Positions 45,221-54,985 are shown, counted from the first letter of the stretch. The stretch: DNA of 64,000 bases from Caprella mutica (GCA_947561585.1 CANNZV010000267.1:279933-343932); one strand, 5' to 3'. Notes: generated by a model not told the origin, from the sequence alone. Program-made: numbers and translations.

Positions 45221-46258
45221 GTGTGCCTTATAATTATTCACTCATTCAATTTTTCTATCATTCAATCATCAACAAAACTCTACGACAATCACGGTCGCCC
45301 TATCAATTACCTGCGTTTAGCAGTAACTGACCGCTGCAATTTGCGCTGTTTTTACTGCATGCCAGAGGAAGGGATTAACTATGTCCCTCGTCAAGAATTG
45401 TTGACTTTAGAGGAGATGGAACGCTTGGTTCGCGTGCTAGTCAATATGGGTATTACGAAGGTGCGGATTACTGGCGGAGAGCCATTTTTGCGGCGTGGAA
45501 TGGAGGGTTTTTTGGTAAAATTGCAAGCAATAGATGGATTAGAAGCTTTGAATTTGACCACCAATGGCACGATGCCAACTCTGCTCGAAAAAATTATGCA
45601 ACGCGTTGATTTTCAATCTATTAACTTATCTATTGATACTTTAAATCGCGAACGTTTCCATGAAATTACACGTCGTGATGAATTGCCAAATGTATTAAAA
45701 ACATTAGATTTTTTATTAGCTCAAAATATCACCACTAAAATCAATGTCGTAGTGATGGATGGGCGCAATATAGAAGACCTTATTTCGATGGTCGAAATGA
45801 CACGAGACATGCCTATTGGTGTGCGTTTTATTGAAGAAATGCCTTTTAATGGCAGCGGCGCACATCCCGTAGATTGGCAATGGAATTACAAGCATATATT
45901 GGAACATATTCGAGCTCATTTTCCAGAAATGGAAAAAATAAAAGACGCGCCAAATTCCACTTCCATCAATTATAAAATCAAAAATTTTCAAGGAACTATT
46001 GGTCTTATTCCTGCTTATTCACGTACATTTTGTGGTTCTTGCAATCGTATTCGTCTAACACCGCAAGGCATGCTACGCACCTGTTTGTACGATGAAGGCG
46101 TGTTTAATGTCCGCGATTTAATGCGCGCAGGTGCTACAGATAATCAACTCAAAGATGCCTTTTTAGCTGCCTTTGGCAATCGTGCAAAAGATGGTTTCGA
46201 AGCGGAAAAGTTACGAATAGCGGGAGTTTCGGAAAGCATGGCGAGCATTGGAGGGTAA
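45221..46258 (+). CDS. moaA: GTP 3',8-cyclase, molybdenum cofactor synthesis
   Basis: This radical SAM enzyme starts molybdopterin synthesis from GTP. It has the N-terminal cluster motif CNLRCFYC, the EEMERLVRVLVNMGITKVRITGGEPFLRRG segment, and the C-terminal second cluster CGSCNRIRLTPQGMLRTC (third Cys at the end). The open frame starts at a GTG (45221) with about 18 residues of low-complexity sequence before LYDNHGRPINYLRL, where the family normally begins, so the true start may be a non-ATG codon near 45275. moeA follows. Confidence 0.93.
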   Translation: MCLIIIHSFNFSIIQSSTKLYDNHGRPINYLRLAVTDRCNLRCFYCMPEEGINYVPRQELLTLEEMERLVRVLVNMGITKVRITGGEPFLRRGMEGFLVKLQAIDGLEALNLTTNGTMPTLLEKIMQRVDFQSINLSIDTLNRERFHEITRRDELPNVLKTLDFLLAQNITTKINVVVMDGRNIEDLISMVEMTRDMPIGVRFIEEMPFNGSGAHPVDWQWNYKHILEHIRAHFPEMEKIKDAPNSTSINYKIKNFQGTIGLIPAYSRTFCGSCNRIRLTPQGMLRTCLYDEGVFNVRDLMRAGATDNQLKDAFLAAFGNRAKDGFEAEKLRIAGVSESMASIGG

Positions 46259-46298
46259 TTAAATCCCTTACAGAGTGACCAACTTAATTACACATATC

Positions 46299-47483
46299 AT
46301 GATAACGACAAATCAAGCCGAGCAAATCATCAATAAACGGCTTTTACATATACCTAGCAAAATAAGACCTCTACTCGAAACGCGTGGAAAAATACTTCGC
46401 GAAGACCTCTTTGCTGACCGTGATTTTCCGCCTTTCAATCGGGTAATGATGGACGGTATAGCCTTGCGCTTTGCCGATTTTTCGACGGGGCAGCGTACCT
46501 TTGCTATTGAAGGTATTGCGCCGGCAGGGTCGCCACAATTGACCTTAAAAAATGTCGGTAATTGTCTGGAAGTCATGACAGGTTGCATGCTACCCAATGG
46601 TGTGGATGCCGTCATTCCTTATGAAGAAATTGAAATTTTAGAAGGAAAAGCAATAGTTAAAATAGATACGATTTCCTTGTTTCAAAACATTCATCCGCAA
46701 GGCAAAGACCAACAAAAAGGCGCGCTTGTTATTGCTGCAAACAGCAAAATAGGCGCAGGCGAAATTGCGGTAGCAGCTACAATTGGCAAAACGGAATTAT
46801 TAGTGGCAGAACTGCCAAAAGTGCTATTGATATCGACGGGCGATGAGTTGGTAGATGTATCTAAAATGCCTTTGCCACATCAAATTCGTCGTTCTAACTC
46901 CTTCATGCTCAGTGCTTTATTAGCAGAAAATGGCATCGAAAGCGCGCAAGTTCATTTGAATGATAATAAGGCAAGGCTACGCGAAAAACTAGCTAAATAT
47001 ATGCAACATTATCGCGTCATTATGCTGAGTGGTGGCGTGTCAAAAGGTAAATATGATTTCGTGCCGGAGGTGCTGGAAAGTTTGGGAGTAGAAAAATTAT
47101 TTCATCGCGTAAAGCAACGCCCCGGGAAGCCGTTTTGGTTTGGACAAACTCCCAATGGTACGACTTTTTTCGCACTGCCGGGCAATCCTGTTTCGGCTTT
47201 AGTTTGTGCCAAACGTTATTTTTTGCCCTGGCTAAAAAAGAGCGCTGGACTTACTCCGGAAATACGTTATGCAAGCTTGATAGAGCGTATGGAATTTAAG
47301 AAAGCACTGACTTTATTTCAGCAAGTACAACTCACTTCTGCCACAGATGGACGCCTATTGGCCAGCCCTTTGCGCGGACATGGTTCAGGTGATTTGATGA
47401 GCTTGATTGGAGTAGATGGCTTTGTGGAATTGCCGGCAGAAAAGACCGTTTTTGAGGCGGGGGAAGTGCTGCGTTTACTGTAA
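46299..47483 (+). CDS. moeA: Molybdopterin molybdotransferase
   Basis: This enzyme (394 residues from the preferred start) inserts molybdate into adenylated molybdopterin. Motifs: PPFNRVMMDGIALRF, TGCMLPNGVDAVIPYE, the MoCF-type domain LLISTGDELVD and LSGGVSKGKYDFVPEVLESLGVEKLFHRVKQRPGKP, then ALPGNPVSALV. The ATG at 46275 is in frame but MITTNQAEQI at 46299 matches the family start better. Other Mo-cofactor genes are not in the window. Confidence 0.93.
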   Translation: MITTNQAEQIINKRLLHIPSKIRPLLETRGKILREDLFADRDFPPFNRVMMDGIALRFADFSTGQRTFAIEGIAPAGSPQLTLKNVGNCLEVMTGCMLPNGVDAVIPYEEIEILEGKAIVKIDTISLFQNIHPQGKDQQKGALVIAANSKIGAGEIAVAATIGKTELLVAELPKVLLISTGDELVDVSKMPLPHQIRRSNSFMLSALLAENGIESAQVHLNDNKARLREKLAKYMQHYRVIMLSGGVSKGKYDFVPEVLESLGVEKLFHRVKQRPGKPFWFGQTPNGTTFFALPGNPVSALVCAKRYFLPWLKKSAGLTPEIRYASLIERMEFKKALTLFQQVQLTSATDGRLLASPLRGHGSGDLMSLIGVDGFVELPAEKTVFEAGEVLRLL

Positions 47484-47507
47484 AAATCCGAGTTAACTTT
47501 CATCAAT

Positions 47508-48047
47508 ATGACCAAAATAGAACTCTATAAATCGCCATGGCGCGCCATCAAAGTAATACTAATTTGCTCCATTTTCGTGGCACTTGCTGCCTTTCTAGTC
47601 TATGCTGGAGACCCAGAAGATAAATGGATTGCTTGGTTTGGTATTGCTTTTTTCGGACTAGGTTATCCAGTTGGTTTTTATCATCTATTCGATAAAAAAC
47701 CACAAATCATCATAGATAAAGAAGGCGTTTTTGACCGCATGTTGAAGCTAGACAAAATACCTTGGGAAGTCATCCAAGATGTCTATTTGGCGGATGTATA
47801 TAATCAGAAATTTATCTCGATGAAGTTAGATAAAAGCTTTGTGCCTACTGGAAAAAAAGCGAAAAATTATAAGCGAAGTACTAAATTGAACAAGGCTTTT
47901 GGCTTTGAAGAATTGAACTTGAATTTGAGCCAAATCAAGATAGATGAAGTGCGCTTATTGGGTTTTCTCGGACTAATGTTAGATACGCCTGAGGAAGAAA
48001 GACCAGCTGTGATAATACGTTTTTCGGAGATATTGAAAAGTGCGTAA
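47508..48047 (+). CDS. STM3941-like membrane-associated protein
   Basis: This 179-residue protein has two adjacent membrane helices (ILICSIFVALAAFLVYA and IAWFGIAFFGLGYPVGFYHLF) followed by a PH-like beta domain (IIIDKEGVFDRMLKLDKIPWEVIQDVYLADV). This layout fits the STM3941 family of unknown function. It is 24 bases downstream of moeA and co-oriented, but a functional link is unlikely. Confidence 0.7.
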   Translation: MTKIELYKSPWRAIKVILICSIFVALAAFLVYAGDPEDKWIAWFGIAFFGLGYPVGFYHLFDKKPQIIIDKEGVFDRMLKLDKIPWEVIQDVYLADVYNQKFISMKLDKSFVPTGKKAKNYKRSTKLNKAFGFEELNLNLSQIKIDEVRLLGFLGLMLDTPEEERPAVIIRFSEILKSA

Positions 48048-48067
48048 ATACAGTATTAAGAAAAGGA

Positions 48068-48117
48068 GTGATGTTAGCAATAAAAAAGGTTGAAAACCTT
48101 TTTATTGCTAACATCAC
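48068..48117. terminator. Long perfect hairpin terminator between convergent genes
   Basis: GTGATGTTAGCAATAAAAA and its complement TTTTTATTGCTAACATCAC form a stem of more than 20 base pairs with a tiny loop (AAAGGTTGAAAACCTTT inside), 20 bases after the STM3941-like stop and 10 bases before the pirin stop. It should stop transcription from both sides. Confidence 0.8.
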
Positions 48118-48127
48118 CCATCTACGT

Positions 48128-48994
48128 TTAAACTGCCATCGGCACTTCCATCAACAAAATTTCCGCATCACTACTCGCTTTTAAGTTGATTTTATCGGTG
48201 TCCCAAAGTCCAAAACCATCGCGTTTATTGAGTTCTTGCCCTTCCACGGTCACATTTCCTTCCAAAATAAACAAGTACATTCCGTTCCCTGTTTTCTGCA
48301 AATCATAACTTAATACTTTTCCTTTTTTCAAGTCTGTCATACTAAAATAAGCATCTTGATTAATGGAAACAGAACCATCATTTTCGGGCGAAACGACGCG
48401 CTGCCATTTATTCACGCGGTCTTTTGCATCATAAGTAATTTGCGAATAATTCGGGTCTATATTACGCGCCCGCGGAAACACCCAAATCTGCAAAAATTTA
48501 ACTTCTTCCGTCTTGTTTTTATTAAATTCAGAATGACGAATACCCGTGCCAGCACTCATCACTTGCACGTCTCCTTTTTGGATAACATGCTCATTGCCCA
48601 TACTATCTTTATGTCGCAAAGCACCTTCCAACGGAATAGAAATAATTTCCATATTATCGTGCGGATGCTCGCGAAAGCCCATAGAGGCTGCTACTCTGTC
48701 GTCATTTAAAACACGTAATACACCAAAATGCATGCGTTCTGGATTTTGATAATTCGCAAAGCTAAACGTATGATGTGAATCGAGCCAACCGTGATTTGCA
48801 TGACCTCTTGTATTGGCTTTATGTAGAACCGTTTTCATCGTTTTTTCCTCTATATTTGGTAAATGATTGAAGCCGACCTGCTGCATGAGCTTATCATAAG
48901 TCGAAGTGGGTGCAGCAGCTTTTCCTACTATAGGCATGGCAGTAGTCGCTGCTAATCCAAGTGCGGCATTTCTAATAAATTTCTTTCTATTCAT
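48128..48994 (-). CDS. Pirin-family bicupin with export signal
   Basis: This protein (288 residues from the chosen start) is a pirin: HHTFSFANY, REHPHDNMEIISIPLEGALRH (two metal His) and GTGIRHSEFNKN (third His and Glu) make the iron site, followed by the second cupin. Pirins act as redox regulators or quercetinases. The N-terminus MNRKKFIRNAALGLAATTAM followed by PIVGKAAA resembles a Tat-like signal with Lys in place of one Arg, so it is probably exported; most pirins are not. The frame extends to 49111, but the ATG at 48994 fits this signal. Confidence 0.87.
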   Translation of the reverse strand: MNRKKFIRNAALGLAATTAMPIVGKAAAPTSTYDKLMQQVGFNHLPNIEEKTMKTVLHKANTRGHANHGWLDSHHTFSFANYQNPERMHFGVLRVLNDDRVAASMGFREHPHDNMEIISIPLEGALRHKDSMGNEHVIQKGDVQVMSAGTGIRHSEFNKNKTEEVKFLQIWVFPRARNIDPNYSQITYDAKDRVNKWQRVVSPENDGSVSINQDAYFSMTDLKKGKVLSYDLQKTGNGMYLFILEGNVTVEGQELNKRDGFGLWDTDKINLKASSDAEILLMEVPMAV

Positions 48995-49132
48995 GCTCCG
49001 TTTTTTCAGTAGTAAATTCAATGTATAAACATCTATTCTTAAGAAAAGTTTTGCTGTATAATTATGCTTTAATAAACAATAAAAGTACCATAATCTTGCA
49101 CAATTCACCAATCCCCCCTAGCTTCGCCGCCG

Positions 49133-49996
49133 ATGAAATACCTCTACCAAATCATCGATTTACTGTTTTATGGCAACTTCTGGATAGCTGCCTGCGCTGC
49201 TGCTATGCTGCTACAAACACAACTGCTATTGACCGGAAAAATGACACTCGACCCCTTGGCTGGATTAGTCTTTTTCGCCACGCTCTTTCTTTACGCTATA
49301 CATCGGACAGTTGGTTTGCAAAAGGTAGAAAAATTCACAGAAAAGGGGCGTTATTTTGTTATTGCACGTTTTAAGAAACATATCCAATTCTATGCGATTT
49401 CAGGAGCAGTTGGCGCGGTTGTTTGTTTCTTTTTTGTTTCTTGGCATGTGCAATTAGCCTTGATTATTCCAGGTATTATTTCACTCGGATATGTGTTACC
49501 CTTTTTGAGTGGCAAGCGACGTTTACGCGATTTAGACCATATTAAAATTTACTTGATTGCCATCGTTTGGGCGTGGATTACCGTCGTTTTGCCAGCTATC
49601 GAATTTGGCTTATTGATAAATAGTGAGCATTATAAACCTTTGGTAATCATGACTTTAGAGCGCACTTTGTTTATTTTTGCTATTACTATTCCTTTTGATA
49701 TTCGTGATTTGAAAATAGATGCACATACGGGTGTCAAAACTATTCCAGCGCAAGTCGGTATTGGGCGAACTAAAGCGATTGCTATATCTCTTTTGTTTGT
49801 GATGAATATGTTGGTTTTAATTAATTATTTTGATGGATTTTATAGCATCGGCACACAAAGTGCGCTACTTATTTCCTTTATTAGTACGCTTTTAATTATC
49901 CTTTTTTCGGACAAAATAGAGCATGATTATTACTTCACAGGTGGCGTAGATGGAATGATGTTGTGGCAGTTTGTATTGGTATTAATATGTACGTAA
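49133..49996 (+). CDS. UbiA-like membrane prenyltransferase family protein
   Basis: This 287-residue protein has about eight helices and the second Asp-rich motif of UbiA enzymes (FDIRDLKIDAHTGVKTIPAQ, 196-215 approx.). The first motif NDxxD, which binds prenyl diphosphate through Mg2+, is not found: the corresponding place reads FLYAIHRTVG. The protein may therefore be a divergent or non-catalytic member. It starts 22 bases past the end of the divergent pirin gene's leader. Confidence 0.75.
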   Translation: MKYLYQIIDLLFYGNFWIAACAAAMLLQTQLLLTGKMTLDPLAGLVFFATLFLYAIHRTVGLQKVEKFTEKGRYFVIARFKKHIQFYAISGAVGAVVCFFFVSWHVQLALIIPGIISLGYVLPFLSGKRRLRDLDHIKIYLIAIVWAWITVVLPAIEFGLLINSEHYKPLVIMTLERTLFIFAITIPFDIRDLKIDAHTGVKTIPAQVGIGRTKAIAISLLFVMNMLVLINYFDGFYSIGTQSALLISFISTLLIILFSDKIEHDYYFTGGVDGMMLWQFVLVLICT

Positions 49997-50083
49997 ATCG
50001 GTTTTTTAAGCCGAAAATGTCACGCAGAACAGCAAACGCGATAGGCTTGTTTTGGAAAAACGAGTTGCGTAAATCTTAAGACT

Positions 50084-50635
50084 ATGAAAGAGTTAAAAAC
50101 AAATAGTAGCGGCGAGTTATTCGCTAGTGAAAAAAGATACTTTGGTGGTACGTATTCCTTTTGGGAAACCTTAATGCGTGGTGGCGTTGGGTCGCCTAAA
50201 ATCGTTTATGCGGCGGGTATTCCAGTCTTTGATGCCATGTACCGAAATATGGCAGGCGAAGTTGGGTTTGCGAGTTTTGAGTTGTTAAAAAATGGTCTAT
50301 TGTTTCGTTTAAATATTAATCAACGACTAAAAGTAGTAGGTGTTAAATTGAGCGATATTACAGCCATCAATTTGGTAGCTCATCGCATAAAAATCAAAGT
50401 AAAATACGGCAATGGCATATTAATAGTACATCGTGGAGAATTAGAAATTGTCGAAAAAACAGGTGAAAATGCACAGTTTAACATTTTAGCGAATGAACTA
50501 GAAGGCATCAAAAAATTCTTGTGGCGCAAGGAGTTTGAAGGTAAATTTAACTTTTCGATTAGCAAAAATAAGCCTGAAGAGGACTCCATATTTGAAGTAG
50601 AATGGCTAGAAACACTGTTAAATGAGTTTCGTTAA
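50084..50635 (+). CDS. Hypothetical protein
   Basis: This 183-residue protein has no signal peptide or clear membrane helix and no motif I recognise. It contains Gly-rich YFGGTYSFWETLMRGGVGSP near the start and alternating hydrophobic segments (GLLFRLNINQRLKVVGVKLSDITAI) that suggest a beta-rich fold such as a PH-like domain. Codon use matches neighbours and the frame is intact. It is followed directly by hairpin element G1. Confidence 0.6.
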   Translation: MKELKTNSSGELFASEKRYFGGTYSFWETLMRGGVGSPKIVYAAGIPVFDAMYRNMAGEVGFASFELLKNGLLFRLNINQRLKVVGVKLSDITAINLVAHRIKIKVKYGNGILIVHRGELEIVEKTGENAQFNILANELEGIKKFLWRKEFEGKFNFSISKNKPEEDSIFEVEWLETLLNEFR

Positions 50636-50651
50636 AAAACTACGACCTTCC

Positions 50652-50716
50652 AGTTACGACCTTCCATGTCCCTCAAAAAAAAGTCTTTTTTTTACGGGAC
50701 ATGGAAGGTCGTAACT
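50652..50716. repeat. Family G hairpin, copy 1
   Basis: A perfect 21-base inverted repeat (AGTTACGACCTTCCATGTCC plus C, paired with its complement) encloses a core of A runs, GTC and T runs. TTACGACCTTCCA is also present as a direct repeat just left of the arm. Element G2 at 55503 has the same core but different outer arms. Confidence 0.75.
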
Positions 50717-50747
50717 GAACAAACTCCGCGCCCTCTGCGAAACCTCC

Positions 50748-51331
50748 TTAAATTTCTCTCGCTTCTAAAAACGCCACCAACTTCCGTACTGCTTGCCCTC
50801 TATGGCTAATCTTATTTTTAGTCGCCGCATCCATTTCTGCAAAAGTAATGTCATAGCCATCCGGCTGAAAAACAGGGTCATAACCAAAACCGCCTTCACC
50901 TGATTTTTCACTGCGAATAGTACCTCGGGCAATACCTTCAAATACATGTTCCTCACCGTCCAAAATCAAGGCAATCACTGTCCGAAACTGCGCGCCACGG
51001 TCGCTTTTTCCTTCCAATTCTCTGATAGCTTTCGCCATATTTGCGTTCGCATCGCGCGCTTCGCCTGCGTAACGTGCCGTGATAACACCGGGCGCACCGC
51101 CCAAGGCATCTATCTCCAACCCGTATCTTCGCTAAAGCAATCTACCCCATAATTGTCCTTAACATAGCGGGCTTTTTGCAAAGCATTACCTCGTATAGTC
51201 GGCTGTGTTTCGGGTACTTCTTCGTGGCAACCAATGTCTTTTAAAGACTTGATAATGAACTGTTTACTCAACATTTCGTTGACTTCTCTGACTTTATTGG
51301 CATTGCCTGTGGCAAATATAATTTCTTGCAT
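50748..51331 (-). pseudogene. rdgB: XTP/dITP pyrophosphatase gene with one frameshift
   Basis: The two overlapping reading frames (51331 to 51110, then on to 50748) together make one RdgB/HAM1 house-cleaning pyrophosphatase of about 194 residues: EIIFATGNANKVREV, the catalytic SEDTG and, in the next frame, [18 protein letters not shown] and [11 protein letters not shown]. The frame is lost directly after SEDTG, at about 51119-51123, by what looks like one missing T. The full span is one base short of a whole number of codons. Everything else is well conserved, so this is a very recent mutation or a sequencing error. Confidence 0.88.
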
Positions 51332-51461
51332 TTTTAGTAATTCTTAAACTTTTAATATTGCGCTGTAACGATTGAAAATTGAGTGGTGCTAGCAAAAAAA
51401 AGCTTCAAAAAGTAGTTCAAATATTTAAATTTTGCTTGCCTTTTTTATTGACAACACCACT

Positions 51462-51625
51462 TAAGTACCCGGACACATTTATTATCGGTTTTTAGAACTA
51501 TCTTTTTACGCTATTTTTCCTCAAAAAATACTTCCGTAACCTAGGCTATGCAAGGATTTTTTAAGAAAAACTATCGAAAAAACCTTAGCCCTAAAATTCC
51601 ACGAATAAATGTGTCCGGGTACTTA
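51462..51625. repeat. Family C element (copy C4, most complete)
   Basis: Terminal inverted repeats TAAGTACCCGGACACATTTA and TAAATGTGTCCGGGTACTTA bound a 164-base non-coding element. It has an internal arm with CCTTAGCCCTAAAATTCCAC. It sits between rdgB and the PASTA gene. Confidence 0.8.
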
Positions 51626-51635
51626 TATACTCAAA

Positions 51636-52503
51636 CTAATCACAAGCATCCGGCAAATTTTGTGACAAATATAGCGTCACCATTTCACCTTTACGCATGC
51701 TACCATTGCGGGAATAATCAGGCGTTTGGCGATAGACATAATTGCCTTCGCCTATTGTTTCGCCAATATTTAAACTATTACTAATCAACATAAATTCCGC
51801 TTCGGAGAAGGTTTTGCAGACTAAGTTAGGGATAGGAACGACATTACTCGTACTCTTGGTAACCACAAATTCAATCGTACTACCTCGAGCTACTTTTACG
51901 CCTTTTTCAATGTCGTTTTCCGTTATTTTTTTGCCTTCATAAAAAGCATACAGTATGGTGTTTGAGGCTTGCTTGGGGTCAAACACCTCCTCTTTTACTA
52001 GACCTTCTAGGGTTAAGCGTTGCAATTTTCGTGAATAATTTTCAAAATCATAACTCCCTTTCAAGGACGGTAAATGTACCAAATCAGCAGTCGCTTTATA
52101 AATCGTCATATATATAGAACGATTTTCTTTTACGCGCGAAAAGGGTTTCGGATTTTGCTCTTTTACAGTAAATGGCGTTGCGCCCACCGCAAATACACTG
52201 TCCAATACGACAATATCTAAGCCTCGTTGCTTCGCTTGTTTTTTCACTGCATCCACTGGCATCCCGACATAATCTGGCACTTGTAGCGACTCTCCGTGGT
52301 TGGTATGACAAGTTAACCACCAAAAAATAATGCAATAAAAGCAGCAATAACTCCTAACATCGCTAAGAAATTACCTAAGAAAAAGAAGCTAGATATAAAA
52401 TACCACAACTCCTGAAAAAAGCGGACGGTCTTAGCTTTCACTTTTTGCCAAAAAGTCTTTTTTCCGGTGTTGGTGGCGTTGTTTGTGTTGGTTGAGTTTG
52501 CAT
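51636..52503 (-). pseudogene. PASTA-domain membrane protein gene with two frameshifts
   Basis: The intact protein would have about 289 residues: a Pro/Thr-rich start (MQTQPTQTTPPTP), one membrane helix near residue 60 (LAMLGVIAAFIALFF) and three extracytoplasmic PASTA repeats (VPDYVGMPVDAVKKQAKQRG, LPSLKGSYDFENYSRKL, IPNLVCKTFSEAEFMLI). Two single-base losses break it: in the A run near 52460 and just after the membrane helix near 52320. Adding both makes the 868-base span divisible by three. PASTA repeats bind peptidoglycan fragments; no kinase is attached here. Confidence 0.82.
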
Positions 52504-52587
52504 ATTTTTGATTACTTATGTGTCGTTTTCACTTGTTACGTTCCTAGTGCTTTAACTGGATTAATAAATATTACCCTTTGGGGGCTT

Positions 52588-53112
52588 TTATGTTTTTTTA
52601 AGCCAATAGCCCATCAAAATATCCCGCTGATGTTCTTCACCGAGGATAAAGGTATGTTCGCCAAACTCCTCAAAGCCATTTTTACGATAAAATTCAACAG
52701 CATTATCATTCACCTCCCAAACGCCTAGCCAAATTCGTTCCTTGCCCTTTTCACGCGCTATTTCAAAGGCTTTTTTCATCATTTGCCGCCCTATTCCATG
52801 CCCTTGATAGGCTTGCAAAACGTATATTCGCTCTACTTCTAAGGATATTTCATCCTTTATTTCGCTTTGGCTTTCGTTTTCATTGAGTTTTAAATAGCCG
52901 ACGGTTTTGTAATCTATTTTAGCAAAAAAATAACTCGTATTCGGGTCATTTAGCTCTGCCGTCAATTGTTCCGTGCTGTAGGCTTCATCCATATATCGCT
53001 CCATACTATCGCGGCGATTGAGTGCCATATAGGCATCCGTAAAGGTTTGCCGACTAATGCGCTGCAAGGTCGGTAAATCTTTTTTGGTGCATGGATGTAT
53101 CTCTATTTTCAT
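52588..53112 (-). CDS. GNAT-family N-acetyltransferase
   Basis: This 174-residue protein carries the acetyl-CoA pyrophosphate loop QAYQGHGIGRQMMKKAF, preceded by beta-4 (LEVERIYVLQ) and followed by VNDNAVEFYRKNGFEEFGEH, the standard GNAT core. The acceptor is unknown. It is one of the few intact genes in the 50.7-56 kb stretch. Confidence 0.88.
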   Translation of the reverse strand: MKIEIHPCTKKDLPTLQRISRQTFTDAYMALNRRDSMERYMDEAYSTEQLTAELNDPNTSYFFAKIDYKTVGYLKLNENESQSEIKDEISLEVERIYVLQAYQGHGIGRQMMKKAFEIAREKGKERIWLGVWEVNDNAVEFYRKNGFEEFGEHTFILGEEHQRDILMGYWLKKT

Positions 53113-53134
53113 TTTTTCTTTTCTCGGAGGACTT

Positions 53135-53921
53135 TTATATCAAAATAGTATAGGAAAAACTATACCCAACGAATATCATTCCTGCCACTATTCCTGAAAT
53201 CGTTATAGAAGAAATCAGCCAAACCCCTAAAGCAACAAAAAGAATAGATAAACTATATCCAATTATTCTTTTCAATATGTTTTTTGCACTCCACTCCGGT
53301 TCATTCCAAAGATGCATTTCTGTTTCCTGCTGAAACTGTCTAGCTGCTTTAACCACATCTTCTCCATTTACTACTTTTATTAACTGCTTTTTAAACTCCA
53401 TTTTATTTTTTCTATTCCAGTTCGCAGAAAAAAACATAGAGCGATAAGAAGGTTCAATCATGCTATTAAAAAAAATCTGTTTTTGAGTTCGTATAGCGGT
53501 AATTCTAATACCATCATACGAGAAACCAGCAGTTTTATTAGCTTTTAAGTAATCTTTTCTATGATTAATCAGATGCCAACTTAGATATCTAGATGTTGCC
53601 TCACACGCATCCTTAAACTGTTTTTCAGAAACTTCTATATTCCATATTTCAAACGTTCTTGATGTGATTTTTATGAAAAATGCTAATCACTAAAGCTCCC
53701 AAAAGGAATAATAACGATGAAGGAAATACGCTTGTAGTAATTTCATTTTCAATATTTACTATCAGCATCATTCCTATAATAAACGTTGTAAAAATTAAAT
53801 TTCCCCAATGGTGTAATAATTCACTTTTTGTCAAGTAAACTCGTTTATTTAGTATACTATCGGTGATTTCTGATTTTTTCATTTTATCCAAATATAGCCG
53901 ATTTTTCAGCCAATTTATCAT
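53135..53921 (-). pseudogene. Hypothetical membrane protein gene with one frameshift
   Basis: Two frames (53921 to 53649 and about 53674 to 53135) join to one protein of about 262 residues with four membrane helices: a pair near the N-terminus (NLIFTTFIIGMMLIVN, SLLFLLGALVISIF), a soluble middle with EVSEKQFKDACEATSRYLSW, and a pair near the end (IIGYSLSILFVALGVWLI, ITISGIVAGMIFVGYSF). The frame changes at a T run near 53675 and is explained by one extra T. Its ATG overlaps the stop of the upstream epimerase gene (ATGA). No family is recognised. Confidence 0.7.
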
Positions 53922-54878
53922 TCCGTTTTCATCGTTTGTAAATACTGTTTTCGCAACTGCATCAACATATCCGCCGTCATCGTTTGCAAGTCAAAGGTAG
54001 GCTGCCAGCCCCAATCCGCGCGCGCTGCTTTATCATTGATGCTCTCTGACCAACTATCCGCTATCTTTTGACGATAATCCGGTTGATAAGTAATCTTAAA
54101 GTCAGGCATATGTTGCTGTATTGCCGCGGCTACTTCAAGCGGGGTAAAACTCATACTTGCTAAGTTATAACTCGTTCGCACTCGTATATTTTCGGCGGGC
54201 GCTTCCATCAATTCTATCGTCGCCCGTATAGCATCCTCCATATAAATCATCGGTAGCCGCGTATTTTCGGACAAAAAACATTCGTAATCATTCCCTTTTA
54301 CCGCCTCGTGATAAATCTCTACTGCATAATCCGTCGTACCGCCGCCGGGCATGGATTGATAACTAATCACGCCGGATAGCGCAGCGAACGCACATCTAAA
54401 CCATAGCGTTCGTGATAATAATTGCACCAATTTTCGCCTGCTAATTTACTCATACCATAGACCGTATTGGGTTCTAAAATGGTATGTTGTGGCGTATCTT
54501 GGCGCGGTGTCGTCAAGCCAAAAACAGCTATCGACGACGGAAAAAATACTTTATCCAAGCCCTTTTCGCGCGCTACTTCTAGTACATTAAACAGCCCATC
54601 CATATTGATGTTCCAAGTTTGCAAGGGGTTCGTTTCTCCCTTTGCCGACAGGATGGCTGCCAAGTGATATATCTGCGTAATTTGATGATTATCAACGAGT
54701 TGAGTTAATCGTTCGCGGTCACAAATATTTAGTATTTCAAATGGTTCAGTATCCTTATTGGATGCACGTAAATCAGAAGCGATGACGTTTTTTGCTCCGT
54801 GTTGTTTGCGTAATTCCTGTGTCAAAACCGAGCCGATTTGCCCGCCTGCCCCGACAACTAGAATTTGGTTACTGGCAT
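53918..54878 (-). pseudogene. NAD-dependent epimerase / threonine 3-dehydrogenase-like gene with two frameshifts
   Basis: The product would be an extended SDR of about 320 residues: Rossmann LVVGAGGQIGSVL, DGLFNVLEVARE, the catalytic Ser in PSSIAVFG, YGMSK, and after the break GVISYQSMPGGGTTDYAVEIYHEA, which is close to bacterial UDP-epimerase-like L-threonine 3-dehydrogenases. One G is missing in the G run at about 54374, and one base just after the start codon (54878), where the ATG is out of frame with the body. Adding two bases makes the 961-base span whole codons. Both fit the cluster of indels in this region. Confidence 0.82.
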
Positions 54879-54985
54879 AAATTATTAATTAGGGATTAGG
54901 AACCCTGATGGGGGCAGGTTAAAAATGAAAAATTGAGAATAGCTCCATTCCTAATTATTAATTTCTAACTTGCCCATCAGGGTTC

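Noticed and set aside
44425..47483. A full molybdenum cofactor and sulfite oxidation locus.
   Set aside because: Only moaA, moeA and a TauE/SafE exporter are present; no moaC, moaE, mobA or molybdoenzyme gene is in the window.
50748..51331. Programmed ribosomal frameshifting in rdgB.
   Set aside because: No slippery heptamer or downstream pseudoknot is evident, and several unrelated genes nearby have the same type of single-base defect, so mutation or sequencing error is simpler.
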